11,744 nt of DNA from NCBI GenBank assembly GCA_025964055.1, contig JAOPZP010000178.1, positions 1 through 11,744 on the forward strand, written 5' to 3'. Within the stretch, counting starts at the first letter, position 1; every line of letters starts with the position of its first letter. Below the pieces are notes generated by a model, which ran no database searches, was not told the origin of the DNA, and was given only the letters and a program-made list of their open reading frames with translations. The position numbers were made by a program, and so were the translations under genes. This DNA is from Conexibacter sp. (GTDB taxonomy: Bacteria; Actinomycetota; Thermoleophilia; Solirubrobacterales; Solirubrobacteraceae). This document shows, piece after piece, positions 5,597 to 11,744 of this stretch.

Positions 5597-6565
5597 GTGC
5601 GCGCCATGGTCCTCGATCGCCCCGGGACACCGCTGCACCCGCTCGACCTCCCCCGCCCGGTCCCCCGAGAAGGCCAGCTGCTCCTGCGGGTCCGCGCCTG
5701 CGGCGTCTGCCGGACCGACCTGCACGTCACCGACGGCGAGGTGGAGCCGACGCGTTCGCCGCTCGTCCTCGGGCACCAGATCGTCGGCGAGCGCGTCGAC
5801 ACGGGCGGGCGCGTCGGGGTGCCGTGGCTGGGCTGGACCGACGGCACCTGCCGGTACTGCGCCGAGGGCCGGGAGAACCTGTGCGAGCAGGCGCGCTTCA
5901 CCGGCAAGGACATCGACGGCGGCTTCGCGGAGTGGACGGTCGCCGACGAGCGGTTCTGCCTGTCGCTGCCCGACGACCTCGACGACGTCCATGTCGCCCC
6001 GCTGCTGTGCGCCGGCCTCATCGGCCTGCGCACGCTGCGCGCGGCCGGCGACCCGGCGCGCGTCGGCCTCTACGGCTTCGGCGCAGCCGCGCACCTCGTC
6101 TGTCAGATCGCCGCCTGGGAGGGCCGCGAGGTGTACGCCTTCACCCGGCCGGGCGACACGCGCGGCCAGGCGTTCGCCCGCGAGCAGGGGGCGATCTGGG
6201 CCGGCGGGACCGACGAGGCGCCGGGCGGCGAGGCCTGGGCGTCGCTGGACGCGGCGCTGATCTTCGCGCCGGCCGGCGAGCTCGTGCCGGTCGCCCTGCG
6301 CGCGGTGCGCCCCGGCGGCACCGTCGTCTGCGGCGGGATCCACATGAGCGACATCCCGTCGTTCCCCTACGCCATCCTGTGGGGCGAGCGCGAGCTGCGC
6401 TCGGTCGCCAACCTCACCCGGGCCGACGGCCACGAGCTGCTCGCCCTCGCGCCGCGCGTGCCGCTGCGGCCGCAGGTCACGACCTATCCGCTGGAGCACG
6501 CGCAGGACGCGCTCGACGACCTGCGGTCGGGCGCGCTGGAGGGCGCGGCGGTCGTCGTGCCGTAA
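5597..6565 (+). CDS. Zinc-dependent alcohol dehydrogenase family protein
   Basis: A medium-chain NAD(P)-dependent dehydrogenase acting on alcohols or aldehydes, 322 residues from the GTG at 5597. The start MRAMVLDRPG fits this subfamily better than the later ATG at 5606 or any upstream start within yceD. Catalytic zinc ligands are Cys38 (GVCRTDLH) and His60 (LGHQIVG; Gln follows His where many relatives have Glu). The structural-zinc loop reads WTDGTCRYCAEGRENLC, leaving Cys85, Cys88 and Cys96 but Asp82 where the first Cys is expected. The Rossmann loop G-F-G-A-A-A follows at 160-165, then FTRPGDTRGQAFAREQGA and GIHMSDIPSFPY, both typical of the subfamily. It stands alone on the plus strand, divergent from yceD and convergent with the acyl-CoA synthetase, across two hairpins. 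The substrate cannot be read from the sequence. Confidence 0.92.
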   Translation: MRAMVLDRPGTPLHPLDLPRPVPREGQLLLRVRACGVCRTDLHVTDGEVEPTRSPLVLGHQIVGERVDTGGRVGVPWLGWTDGTCRYCAEGRENLCEQARFTGKDIDGGFAEWTVADERFCLSLPDDLDDVHVAPLLCAGLIGLRTLRAAGDPARVGLYGFGAAAHLVCQIAAWEGREVYAFTRPGDTRGQAFAREQGAIWAGGTDEAPGGEAWASLDAALIFAPAGELVPVALRAVRPGGTVVCGGIHMSDIPSFPYAILWGERELRSVANLTRADGHELLALAPRVPLRPQVTTYPLEHAQDALDDLRSGALEGAAVVVP

Positions 6566-6584
6566 CAGCCGTCATGCCACGGCC

Positions 6585-6614
6585 GCGAGAATCGCCCCCC
6601 GGGCGATTGCTCGC
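6585..6614. terminator. Long hairpin, likely bidirectional terminator (first of two)
   Basis: GCGAG-AATCGCCC, a CCC loop, then GGGCGATT-G-CTCGC. This is a 13-bp stem with a single bulged G, starting 20 nt after the alcohol dehydrogenase stop and 8 nt beyond the acyl-CoA synthetase stop on the other strand. There is no T-run, as is common in high-GC actinobacteria. The 6566-6621 gap holds no gene. Confidence 0.65.
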
Positions 6615-6616
6615 AA

Positions 6617-6647
6617 TGGAGTCAGCGCCCCCTGGGCGATGACTCCA
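6617..6647. terminator. Second hairpin, overlapping the acyl-CoA synthetase 3' end
   Basis: TGGAGTCA and TGACTCCA (6640-6647) are perfect outer arms; CGCCC and GGGCG form inner arms around a CCT loop, with one G/A mismatch between. The stem includes the synthetase stop codon and its last eight or so codons. Its core CGCCCCCTGGGCGAT (6626-6640) differs at one base from CGCCCCCCGGGCGAT (6593-6607) in the first hairpin. Confidence 0.6.
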
Positions 6648-8298
6648 CCACAAGCTCCCGCTTCAGCACCTTCCCCGTGGCGTTGCGGGGCAGCTCGTCG
6701 AGGAACACGATCTCGCGCGGCACCTTGTAGGACGCGAGGTTCTCCTTGATGTAGGCCTTGAGCTCGTCCTCGCCGACGGCGCCGTCCTCCGTGCACACGA
6801 CGAAGGCGCGCAGGCGCTGGCCGAACTTCGGGTCGTCGACGCCGACCACCGCCGCCTCGTCGACCGACTCGTGGTGGCTGAGCAGGTCCTCGACCTCGCG
6901 GGGGAAGACGTTCTCGCCCCCGGAGACGATCATCTCGTCGTCGCGCCCGTCGACGAACAGCCGGTGGCCCTCGTCGAAGTGGCCGACGTCGCCGGTGGAC
7001 ATCAGCCCGTTGATGATGTCCTTGTTGCCGCCGCCGGTGTAGCCGTCGAAGACGAGCTCGTTGCCGACGAAGATGCGCCCGGTCTCGCCCTCGGCGACCT
7101 CGTGGCCGTCGTCGTCGTAGAGCTTGACGATGGTCCCGAACGGCGGCTTGCCGGCGGTGCCCGGCGCGGCGCGCAGGTCGCGCGGCTGGGCGATCGTCGC
7201 CCAGGCGACCTCGGTCGACCCGTACAGGTTGTAGAGCACGTCGCCGAAGCGGTCCATGACCTCGTTGGCCAGCGGGCCGGGCAGCGCGGAGCCGCTGGCG
7301 CCGATGACCCGCAGGGCGCGCAGGTCGTAGCGGTCGATCGTCTCGGGCGGCAGCTCGAGGATCCGCGACAGCATCACGGGGACGACCGCCAGCGTCGTGC
7401 ACTCGTGCTGGGCCATGGCGCTGAGCGTCCCCTCGGGGTCGAACTTGCGGCGCAGCACGAGCTGGGCGCCCAGCGCCATGCCCAGCGTGAAGTGCGCGAA
7501 CCCCCACGAGTGGAACATCGGCGCCGCGACCATCCACGGCTCCTCCGCGCGCAGCGGGATCTTCGACAGGAACCCGGCCGCCGGCGCCAGCGACTTGGGC
7601 TGGCTGCGGTTGGCGCCCTTCGGCGTGCCGGTCGTGCCCGACGTGAGGATCACGACGCGGCCCTTCTCGGCCGGCGGCACCAGGTCGGCGGTGTCGCCCT
7701 GGGCGATCAGGTCCTCCAGCAGCGGGTCGGCCGACGGCGGGGTGGGTGGGCCCGCCTCGCCGTCGAACCAGGCGACGAAGCGCTTGCGCCGCCGGCCGGC
7801 CTCCTGGATGAGCCCCTCGAACTCCTGGTCGTAGACGATGGCCTTGGGCTTCTCGCGCTTGCACACGTCGGTGATCTGCGGGCCCGCGAACATCGTGTTG
7901 AGGTACAGCGCGTTGGCGCCGAGCTTGGAGCAGGCGACCGTCGCGTCGACGAAGCCGCGGTGGTTGCGGCAGAGGATCGCGACGCCGTCGCCCTCGCCGA
8001 TGCCCAGGTCGCTCCACGCGTTGGCCAGCGCGTTGGTGCGCTCGTGGATCTCGCGGAAGGTCAGCGTGCCGAGCTCGTCGACGATGCCGACCTTGTCGGG
8101 GCGGCGCACGTTGGAGATGGTGTAGCCGGCGGCGGGCGTCGGGCCCCAGCGCAGCATCGTGGCCGCCATCTGCACCGCCCGCTCGGGCCGCATCGGCCGG
8201 ATGACGCCGGCTTCGGCGAGGACCTTGACGGCCTGCGCGCGGTTGAGGATCAGCTCCAGGACGTGCTCCACGGGTGACATTGCCGGGGAATATGGCAC
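6622..8298 (-). CDS. Acyl-CoA synthetase (AMP-dependent synthetase/ligase, FadD-like)
   Basis: An ANL-superfamily adenylating enzyme that activates a carboxylic acid, probably a fatty acid, with ATP and then CoA. From the GTG start it has 558 residues, normal for the family. Core motifs are the P-loop LTSGTTGTPKG (Thr219 onward), the A5 motif YGSTE, STGD with the ATP-ribose Asp, the hinge block VDGRDDEMIVSGGENVFPREVE, and the C-terminal catalytic lysine in PRNATGKVLKREL. The N-terminal about 50 residues form a helical leader seen in FadD13/FadD-type proteins. I prefer the GTG at 8298 because AAGGG lies 7 nt upstream; the ATG at 8280 is a possible shorter start. It lies 34 nt downstream of the unknown gene at 8333-9256 on the same strand, so the two may be cotranscribed. 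Chain-length preference is not readable from sequence. Confidence 0.93.
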   Translation of the reverse strand: MPYSPAMSPVEHVLELILNRAQAVKVLAEAGVIRPMRPERAVQMAATMLRWGPTPAAGYTISNVRRPDKVGIVDELGTLTFREIHERTNALANAWSDLGIGEGDGVAILCRNHRGFVDATVACSKLGANALYLNTMFAGPQITDVCKREKPKAIVYDQEFEGLIQEAGRRRKRFVAWFDGEAGPPTPPSADPLLEDLIAQGDTADLVPPAEKGRVVILTSGTTGTPKGANRSQPKSLAPAAGFLSKIPLRAEEPWMVAAPMFHSWGFAHFTLGMALGAQLVLRRKFDPEGTLSAMAQHECTTLAVVPVMLSRILELPPETIDRYDLRALRVIGASGSALPGPLANEVMDRFGDVLYNLYGSTEVAWATIAQPRDLRAAPGTAGKPPFGTIVKLYDDDGHEVAEGETGRIFVGNELVFDGYTGGGNKDIINGLMSTGDVGHFDEGHRLFVDGRDDEMIVSGGENVFPREVEDLLSHHESVDEAAVVGVDDPKFGQRLRAFVVCTEDGAVGEDELKAYIKENLASYKVPREIVFLDELPRNATGKVLKRELVVESSPRGR

Positions 8299-8332
8299 CT
8301 GAACACCCTTTGATGACGCGGTGGGAGCTCCG

Positions 8333-9256
8333 CTACGGCAGGGACAGACCGGCCGGGACGTCGCCGCGCTCGATCAGCCCGCGGATGTCGGCGGCCCGGC
8401 GCGGGTTGAGGAACACGTGGCGCTGTCCGACGCTCGGCTTCTCCGCGAGCAGCCCGGCGAGCAGCAGGGCCTCCCCGACCTCGTCGGCGAGCGCGCGGTC
8501 GTTGCCGGCGAAGCCGCGGGCGAGGTGGCTGAAGTCGGTGTGGTAGCCGCCCCACTTGCCCATGCCGTCGAGCCGCTGGAGGATCCGGCGGGCCACGCGG
8601 CGGGACGGGTCGGGGTCATCGTGCGGACGTGAGACGGCGGGCTGCGCCGCCTCGAGCACCGCGAGGACCGCGTCCTCGTGCTCGGCCAGGGAGGCCGGGT
8701 CGGCCGGGCGGCCGCCCAGCCGCGCGACCTCCAGGGCGACGAGCAGCGGGTGCGCCGCGCCGATGGGCGCGCGGAGGTCTGCGACGTCCTCGAGCACCCC
8801 GGCGGGGACGGCGATCGCTCTGGCGCGCAACCGGTCGACCGGCGCGACCTGCTCCTCGAACGCCAGGGGGACCAGCTCGGCGTCGGTGTCGCGCGCGGCG
8901 ACGTGCAGCGCGAGGTGCCCGTCGAAGAGGCCGGCGGTCAGCTCGCCGGGGCTGGAGGCCTCGACGAGCGCGCCGAGCAGCGCCGCGACCAGCAGCCACG
9001 CGCGCTCCTCGACGGCGTCGGGGTCGGCGCGCAGGCCCGGCTTGACGGGGGCGACGGCGATCAGGCCGTCGGCGCGCGCGGCGGCGGCGACGATGACCGG
9101 ATGCTCGTAGCCGGAGCGCGCGAGGAGCAGCTCGGCGGCGCCGTGCTCCAACTCGCGCGCGAGGAGACTGCGCAGCCGGCCGGCACGCTCACGGGGGGCG
9201 TCCACCCCGCCTGCTTCGGCGAGCGCCTCCTCGATGCCGCTGAGCGTCGGTCGCAT
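8333..9256 (-). CDS. Hypothetical protein with possible C-terminal winged helix
   Basis: I do not recognise this 307-residue protein. It is soluble-looking, with no signal peptide or membrane segment. The N-terminal two thirds are Ala/Leu/Glu-rich and alternate helices with short strands (AVAPVKPG, LFDGHLALHVAARD), including LVPLAFEEQVAPVDRLRARAIAVPAGVLEDVADLRAPIGAAHPLLVALE. The last 85 residues (about 220-305: RRVARRILQRLDGMGKWGGYHTDFSHLARGF, then DEVGEALLLAGLLAEKPSVGQRHVFLNPRRAADIRGLI) look like helix-helix-wing, suggesting DNA binding. The ATG at 9256 is chosen because it follows a TAGGCT box by 11 nt; the same frame stays open far upstream, but that region is antisense to the neighbouring gene. 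It diverges from the nuclease-like gene across 117 bp and precedes the acyl-CoA synthetase by 34 nt. Function unknown; regulator of its neighbour is only a guess. Confidence 0.8.
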   Translation of the reverse strand: MRPTLSGIEEALAEAGGVDAPRERAGRLRSLLARELEHGAAELLLARSGYEHPVIVAAAARADGLIAVAPVKPGLRADPDAVEERAWLLVAALLGALVEASSPGELTAGLFDGHLALHVAARDTDAELVPLAFEEQVAPVDRLRARAIAVPAGVLEDVADLRAPIGAAHPLLVALEVARLGGRPADPASLAEHEDAVLAVLEAAQPAVSRPHDDPDPSRRVARRILQRLDGMGKWGGYHTDFSHLARGFAGNDRALADEVGEALLLAGLLAEKPSVGQRHVFLNPRRAADIRGLIERGDVPAGLSLP

Positions 9257-9267
9257 GGTCGCGTTCG

Positions 9268-9273
9268 AGCCTA
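9268..9273 (-). promoter_or_regulatory. Candidate -10 box (TAGGCT) for the gene at 8333-9256
   Basis: TAGGCT on the minus strand ends 11 nt before the ATG at 9256, in the 117-bp divergent region. It fits TANNNT; no clear -35 is seen. A GCACG half-site (9277-9281) lies 3 bp upstream of it. Confidence 0.35.
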
Positions 9274-9320
9274 GTGGCACGGCCAGTTGGCAGCGCTTGC
9301 CCGCAGGGTGCGGGATGCCT

Positions 9321-9334
9321 GCACGCGATCGTGC
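9321..9334. promoter_or_regulatory. Palindrome GCACG-N4-CGTGC, possible operator
   Basis: GCACGCGATCGTGC has perfect 5-bp arms around a 4-bp spacer, in the divergent promoter region. Its half-site is the same as in the palindrome at 9350-9367, with the two centres 31 bp apart, about three helical turns. Confidence 0.35.
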
Positions 9335-9349
9335 GTTCCGTCGGGACCC

Positions 9350-9367
9350 GCACGTACCTTGACGTGC
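9350..9367. promoter_or_regulatory. Palindrome GCACGT-N6-ACGTGC over a TACCTT -10-like box
   Basis: Perfect 6-bp arms flank ACCTTG. The spacer and adjacent arm include TACCTT (9355-9360), a TANNNT match that ends 13 nt before the ATG at 9374. A protein bound here would cover the presumed promoter. Confidence 0.4.
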
Positions 9368-9373
9368 ATCTCC

Positions 9374-10819
9374 ATGGAAGCCGCCACCCCCCTGCACCAG
9401 AGCTCCGTCCGCGTCGCCGGCGATCGGGTCGTCATCGACGGCCTCGTCGTCGAGGACGAGTGCGCCGTCCGCCTCGTCGCCGAGTCGCCGGACGCCGCTC
9501 GCCTGATGCTCGACGCGATCGAGGTCGGGGCGCGCATCCTCGACCGCGAGCAGGTCGGCGCCAACGCCGATTTCGTCAAGGCCGAGTTCGAGAAGGCGGC
9601 GCGCGACCTGAAGTCCGAGTTCACCGACCGCGCCAAGGGCGTGGCCGACCGGCTCGACGAGAAGGTCGACGAGGTGTTCAAGGCCGACGACGGCGTGGTC
9701 GCCAAGATGATGGCCAAGCACTTCGCCGACGAGTCGTCGTCGGCCGTCCAGCACAAGGTCAAGGCGGTCCTCGACGCCGTCGCGACGCAGATGCGCGAGG
9801 ACGTGCGCAAGTCGCTGACCTCCGACTCGGTGGACAACCCGATCGTCGCGATCCAGCGCGCGTCGCTGAAGGTCATCCGCGACAACGCCGACCAGCAGGC
9901 CGTCGGCCTGCGCGAGATGTCGGCGCGGATGGAGGCGATGCGGATCGAGGTCGCGGCGCTGCGCGCCGAGAAGGAGAAGCTCGTCGAGGTGGCCGCCGAG
10001 CGCGAGAAGGGCACGGCCAAGGGGCGCACCTTCGAAGAGGTCGTCCACGAGGCGCTCGACCGGATCGCGCTCGCGCAGGGCGACGACTGCGAGGCGGTCG
10101 GCGACTTCCTGGAGGGCACCGGCAAGAAGGGCGACGTCGTCGTCGGCATCGGCGCCTGCCACGGGCCGGCGCGCGGTCGCATCGTCTTCGAGGTCAAGAC
10201 GTCCAAGCTCTCGCGCCCCAAGGCGCTCGAGGAGCTCGACGGCGGCAAGGCCCAGCGCAACGCGGACTTCGCGGTGCTCGTCGTCCCGTCCGAGGACAAG
10301 GTCCCCGCCAAGATGCTCCCGCTGCGGGAGTACAACGGCGACAAGCTGATCGTGGCGTTCGACCCGGAGGAGGGCTCCGATCTGTCGCTGCGCGTCGCCT
10401 ACGCGCTGGCGCGGGCGCGGGTCCTGATGGCCAAGGGCGGCGGCGACGGCGTGGACACCGCGGCGGTGCGCGACGCGGTCGAACGGGCGGTCGGCCTGAT
10501 GGAGGAGGTGCGCCGCATCAAGCAGCAGCTGACGGCGTCGAAGACCTCGATCGACAAGGCGGCCGAGATCGTGCAGACGATGGCCGATGGCGTCCGGGGA
10601 CAGCTCGCGGAGATCTCGGGGCTGATCGACCGCGCGGAGGCGGCGGCGGTGGAGGGTGAGGCGGACGAGGGTGCGGGCGGTGGTCCGGGCGACGGGGCGG
10701 TCGAGGGCGAGCCCACCGCGCCGCCGGCGCCGTCCCGCGCCGACGAGCGCCCTGCGCCGCGCCTGCGCGACGAGCTCGCCGCCGCCCTGGGCGACGGCGG
10801 CCAGTCCTCGCTGTTGTAG
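9374..10819 (+). CDS. Coiled-coil protein with PD-(D/E)xK nuclease-like domain
   Basis: Unrecognised 481-residue protein. Residues 12-33 (SVRVAGDRVVIDGLVVEDECAV) look like a small beta-hairpin unit. Residues about 50-215 are highly charged and helical, with strong coiled coil at the end (REMSARMEAMRIEVAALRAEKEKLVEVAAEREK). Residues 216-370 form an alpha/beta domain: KGRTFEEVVHEAL (Glu221/Glu222), GDVVVGIG (Asp254) and IVFEVKTSKLS (Glu273-x-Lys275) fit the helix-E, D, ExK pattern of PD-(D/E)xK nucleases, recalling RmuC and DUF2130 proteins. A second helical stretch (about 385-435, VEEVRRIKQQL-like heptads) and a Gly/Pro/Glu-rich disordered tail follow. No membrane segment or signal peptide, unlike most RmuC proteins. 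The ATG at 9374 is chosen for its TACCTT box 13 nt upstream and because the longer frame before it is Cys/Arg-rich and non-homologous-looking. It diverges from an unknown gene and ends 2 bp from the SDR stop. Role in DNA maintenance or defence is inference. Confidence 0.82.
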   Translation: MEAATPLHQSSVRVAGDRVVIDGLVVEDECAVRLVAESPDAARLMLDAIEVGARILDREQVGANADFVKAEFEKAARDLKSEFTDRAKGVADRLDEKVDEVFKADDGVVAKMMAKHFADESSSAVQHKVKAVLDAVATQMREDVRKSLTSDSVDNPIVAIQRASLKVIRDNADQQAVGLREMSARMEAMRIEVAALRAEKEKLVEVAAEREKGTAKGRTFEEVVHEALDRIALAQGDDCEAVGDFLEGTGKKGDVVVGIGACHGPARGRIVFEVKTSKLSRPKALEELDGGKAQRNADFAVLVVPSEDKVPAKMLPLREYNGDKLIVAFDPEEGSDLSLRVAYALARARVLMAKGGGDGVDTAAVRDAVERAVGLMEEVRRIKQQLTASKTSIDKAAEIVQTMADGVRGQLAEISGLIDRAEAAAVEGEADEGAGGGPGDGAVEGEPTAPPAPSRADERPAPRLRDELAAALGDGGQSSLL

Positions 10820-10821
10820 GT

Positions 10822-11718
10822 CTACGCGGCCACCGGCAGCGGCCAGCGCACGCCGGTCAGCTCCTCGGAGAGGTCCCACAGGCGGCGGGCGGTGTCGGCG
10901 TCCTGGGCGGCCTTCGAGCGGCCGACGAGCGTCGGGTGGCCGCGCTGCTCGCCGAAGCCGTCGGGACCGACGTAGGCGCCGCCCGGGACGTCCTGGGTGG
11001 CGGCGTACAGCGTCGGGAGCGCGCCCATGTCGCCGCTCTGGGCGAAGAGGCGGTTGCCGACCGACAAGAACGTGCTGTTGAGGCGGCTGCCGGTGTGGCT
11101 CTGCAGGTCGGTGGAGGCGAAGCCGGGATGCGCGGCGACGGCGCGGAGCGGGCTGCGCGCGGCGTCCAGCCGGCGCTGGAGCTCGAGGGTGAAGAGCAGG
11201 TTGGCGAGCTTGGACTGGCCGTAGACGCGCCAGCGCGAGTACCTGCCGCGCTCCCAGTTGAGGTCGTCCAGCTGCATCTTGCCGGCGCGGTGCATGCCCG
11301 AGGAGACGGTCACGACACGGTCGGTGATGTGCGGCAGCAGCAGGTTGGTGAGCGCGAAGTGGCCGAGGTGGTTGGTGCCGATCTGCGACTCGAAGCCGTC
11401 GACGGTCTTGCCCTTCGGCACGGCCATGATCCCGGCGTTGTTGATCAGGATGTCGAGGTCGCCGGTCCATGCGTCGGCGAACGCCCGGACGGAGGCGAGG
11501 TCGGCGAGGTCGAGGCGGCGCACCTCGCGCTCGCCGTCGAAGGTGGCGGCGACGCGCTCGCCCTTGGCAGTGTCGCGGACGGCGAGCACCACGCGGGCGC
11601 CGGCCCGGGCGAGCTCGCGAGCGGTGGCGGTGCCGAGGCCACTGGAGGCCCCGGTGACGACGGCGGTGCGACCGGCGAGGTCCGGCAGGTCGGCGGCGGT
11701 CCACTTGGAGGAGGGCAT
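10822..11718 (-). CDS. Short-chain dehydrogenase/reductase (SDR) family oxidoreductase
   Basis: NAD(P)-dependent oxidoreductase of the classical SDR fold, of the retinol dehydrogenase/WW-domain oxidoreductase-like group. The cofactor loop T-G-A-S-S-G-L-G is at residues 22-29, the Arg48 after the second strand (LAVRD) favours NADP(H), DLAD is at 70-73, N-N-A-G is at 93-96, the structural Asn is at 116 (GTNHLGHF), the catalytic Ser is at 139/140 (VSSGMH) and the Tyr166-x3-Lys170 pair is in RVYGQSKLANLL. PGFASTDL follows as the usual post-catalytic loop. At 298 residues it is full length for this group. The ATG at 11718 is supported by a TACATT box ending 6 nt upstream, compatible with a leaderless mRNA. 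It is convergent with the nuclease-like gene, with only 2 bp between stops. Substrate unknown. Confidence 0.93.
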   Translation of the reverse strand: MPSSKWTAADLPDLAGRTAVVTGASSGLGTATARELARAGARVVLAVRDTAKGERVAATFDGEREVRRLDLADLASVRAFADAWTGDLDILINNAGIMAVPKGKTVDGFESQIGTNHLGHFALTNLLLPHITDRVVTVSSGMHRAGKMQLDDLNWERGRYSRWRVYGQSKLANLLFTLELQRRLDAARSPLRAVAAHPGFASTDLQSHTGSRLNSTFLSVGNRLFAQSGDMGALPTLYAATQDVPGGAYVGPDGFGEQRGHPTLVGRSKAAQDADTARRLWDLSEELTGVRWPLPVAA

Positions 11719-11724
11719 CGAGCG

Positions 11725-11730
11725 AATGTA
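11725..11730 (-). promoter_or_regulatory. Candidate -10 box (TACATT) for the SDR gene
   Basis: TACATT on the minus strand lies 6 nt before the SDR ATG, the spacing expected if transcription begins at the start codon itself. The -35 region would be beyond the window edge. Confidence 0.45.
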
Positions 11731-11744
11731 GACGCTGCCGCGCG

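Noticed and set aside
4612..6642. A 676-codon plus-strand open frame across the GNAT, yceD and dehydrogenase genes
   Set aside because: Arg/Gly/Ala-rich low-complexity translation with no motif, overlapping three genes that have clear family signatures.
6871..8277. A 468-codon plus-strand open frame opposite the acyl-CoA synthetase
   Set aside because: Antisense shadow of a gene with every expected adenylating-enzyme motif; its translation is Val/Ala/Asp/Arg-biased without any recognisable domain.
9271..10344. A 357-codon minus-strand open frame opposite the nuclease-like gene
   Set aside because: Ser/Ala/Arg-rich antisense translation with no domain. The plus-strand frame has coiled-coil heptads and nuclease-like motifs.
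10817..10824. The 2-bp gap between convergent stop codons as evidence of a joint regulatory unit
   Set aside because: Tight convergent packing is seen elsewhere in this window and there is no hairpin or other structure to support more.
8333..11704. A 1,123-codon open frame on the minus strand spanning three genes
   Set aside because: Only the 8333-9256 part looks like protein. The rest is antisense to the nuclease-like gene or in the wrong frame of the SDR, with Arg/Ala/His-rich composition. High GC removes stop codons and makes such false frames common.

Overview
The window is very GC-rich (roughly 70% or more by eye), with GTG starts, tightly packed genes and GC-rich third codon positions. 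Together with the rpmF-plsX-acpP-rnc-smc order and the alignable protein motifs, this suggests a high-GC actinobacterium. Thermoleophilia/Solirubrobacterales is my best guess, an inference from recalled protein style and not a database result.

Layout. (1) Positions 1-3586, minus strand, hold a core housekeeping cluster read right to left: rpmF (L32), plsX, acpP, rnc and the first 415 codons of smc, which runs off the left edge. rpmF and plsX are 1 nt apart and plsX/acpP overlap by ATGA, so this is almost certainly one transcript linking ribosome assembly, phospholipid/fatty-acid precursor supply, RNA processing and chromosome organisation. (2) Positions 3639-5029, plus strand, hold two overlapping GNAT acetyltransferase genes. 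(3) At 5050-5568, minus, lies the yceD/DUF177 gene, which is normally next to rpmF; here the GNAT pair separates them. (4) A zinc-type alcohol dehydrogenase (plus, 5597-6565) converges on an acyl-CoA synthetase (minus, 6622-8298) across two large related hairpins. (5) At 8333-10819, two unrecognised genes diverge from a 117-bp region. One is a 307-aa protein with a possible C-terminal winged helix, the other a coiled-coil protein carrying what looks like a PD-(D/E)xK nuclease core. (6) A short-chain dehydrogenase (minus, 10822-11718) closes the window and converges with 2 bp to spare.

The observations most worth a second look are: an RNase III homologue lacking two of the four metal-binding acids; the divergent coiled-coil/nuclease-like pair with matching palindromes in its shared promoter region; the paired hairpins at 6585-6647; and TANNNT -10-like boxes 6-13 nt before five start codons, suggesting leaderless or nearly leaderless mRNAs. 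No tRNA, rRNA, CRISPR array, insertion sequence or phage gene was seen.
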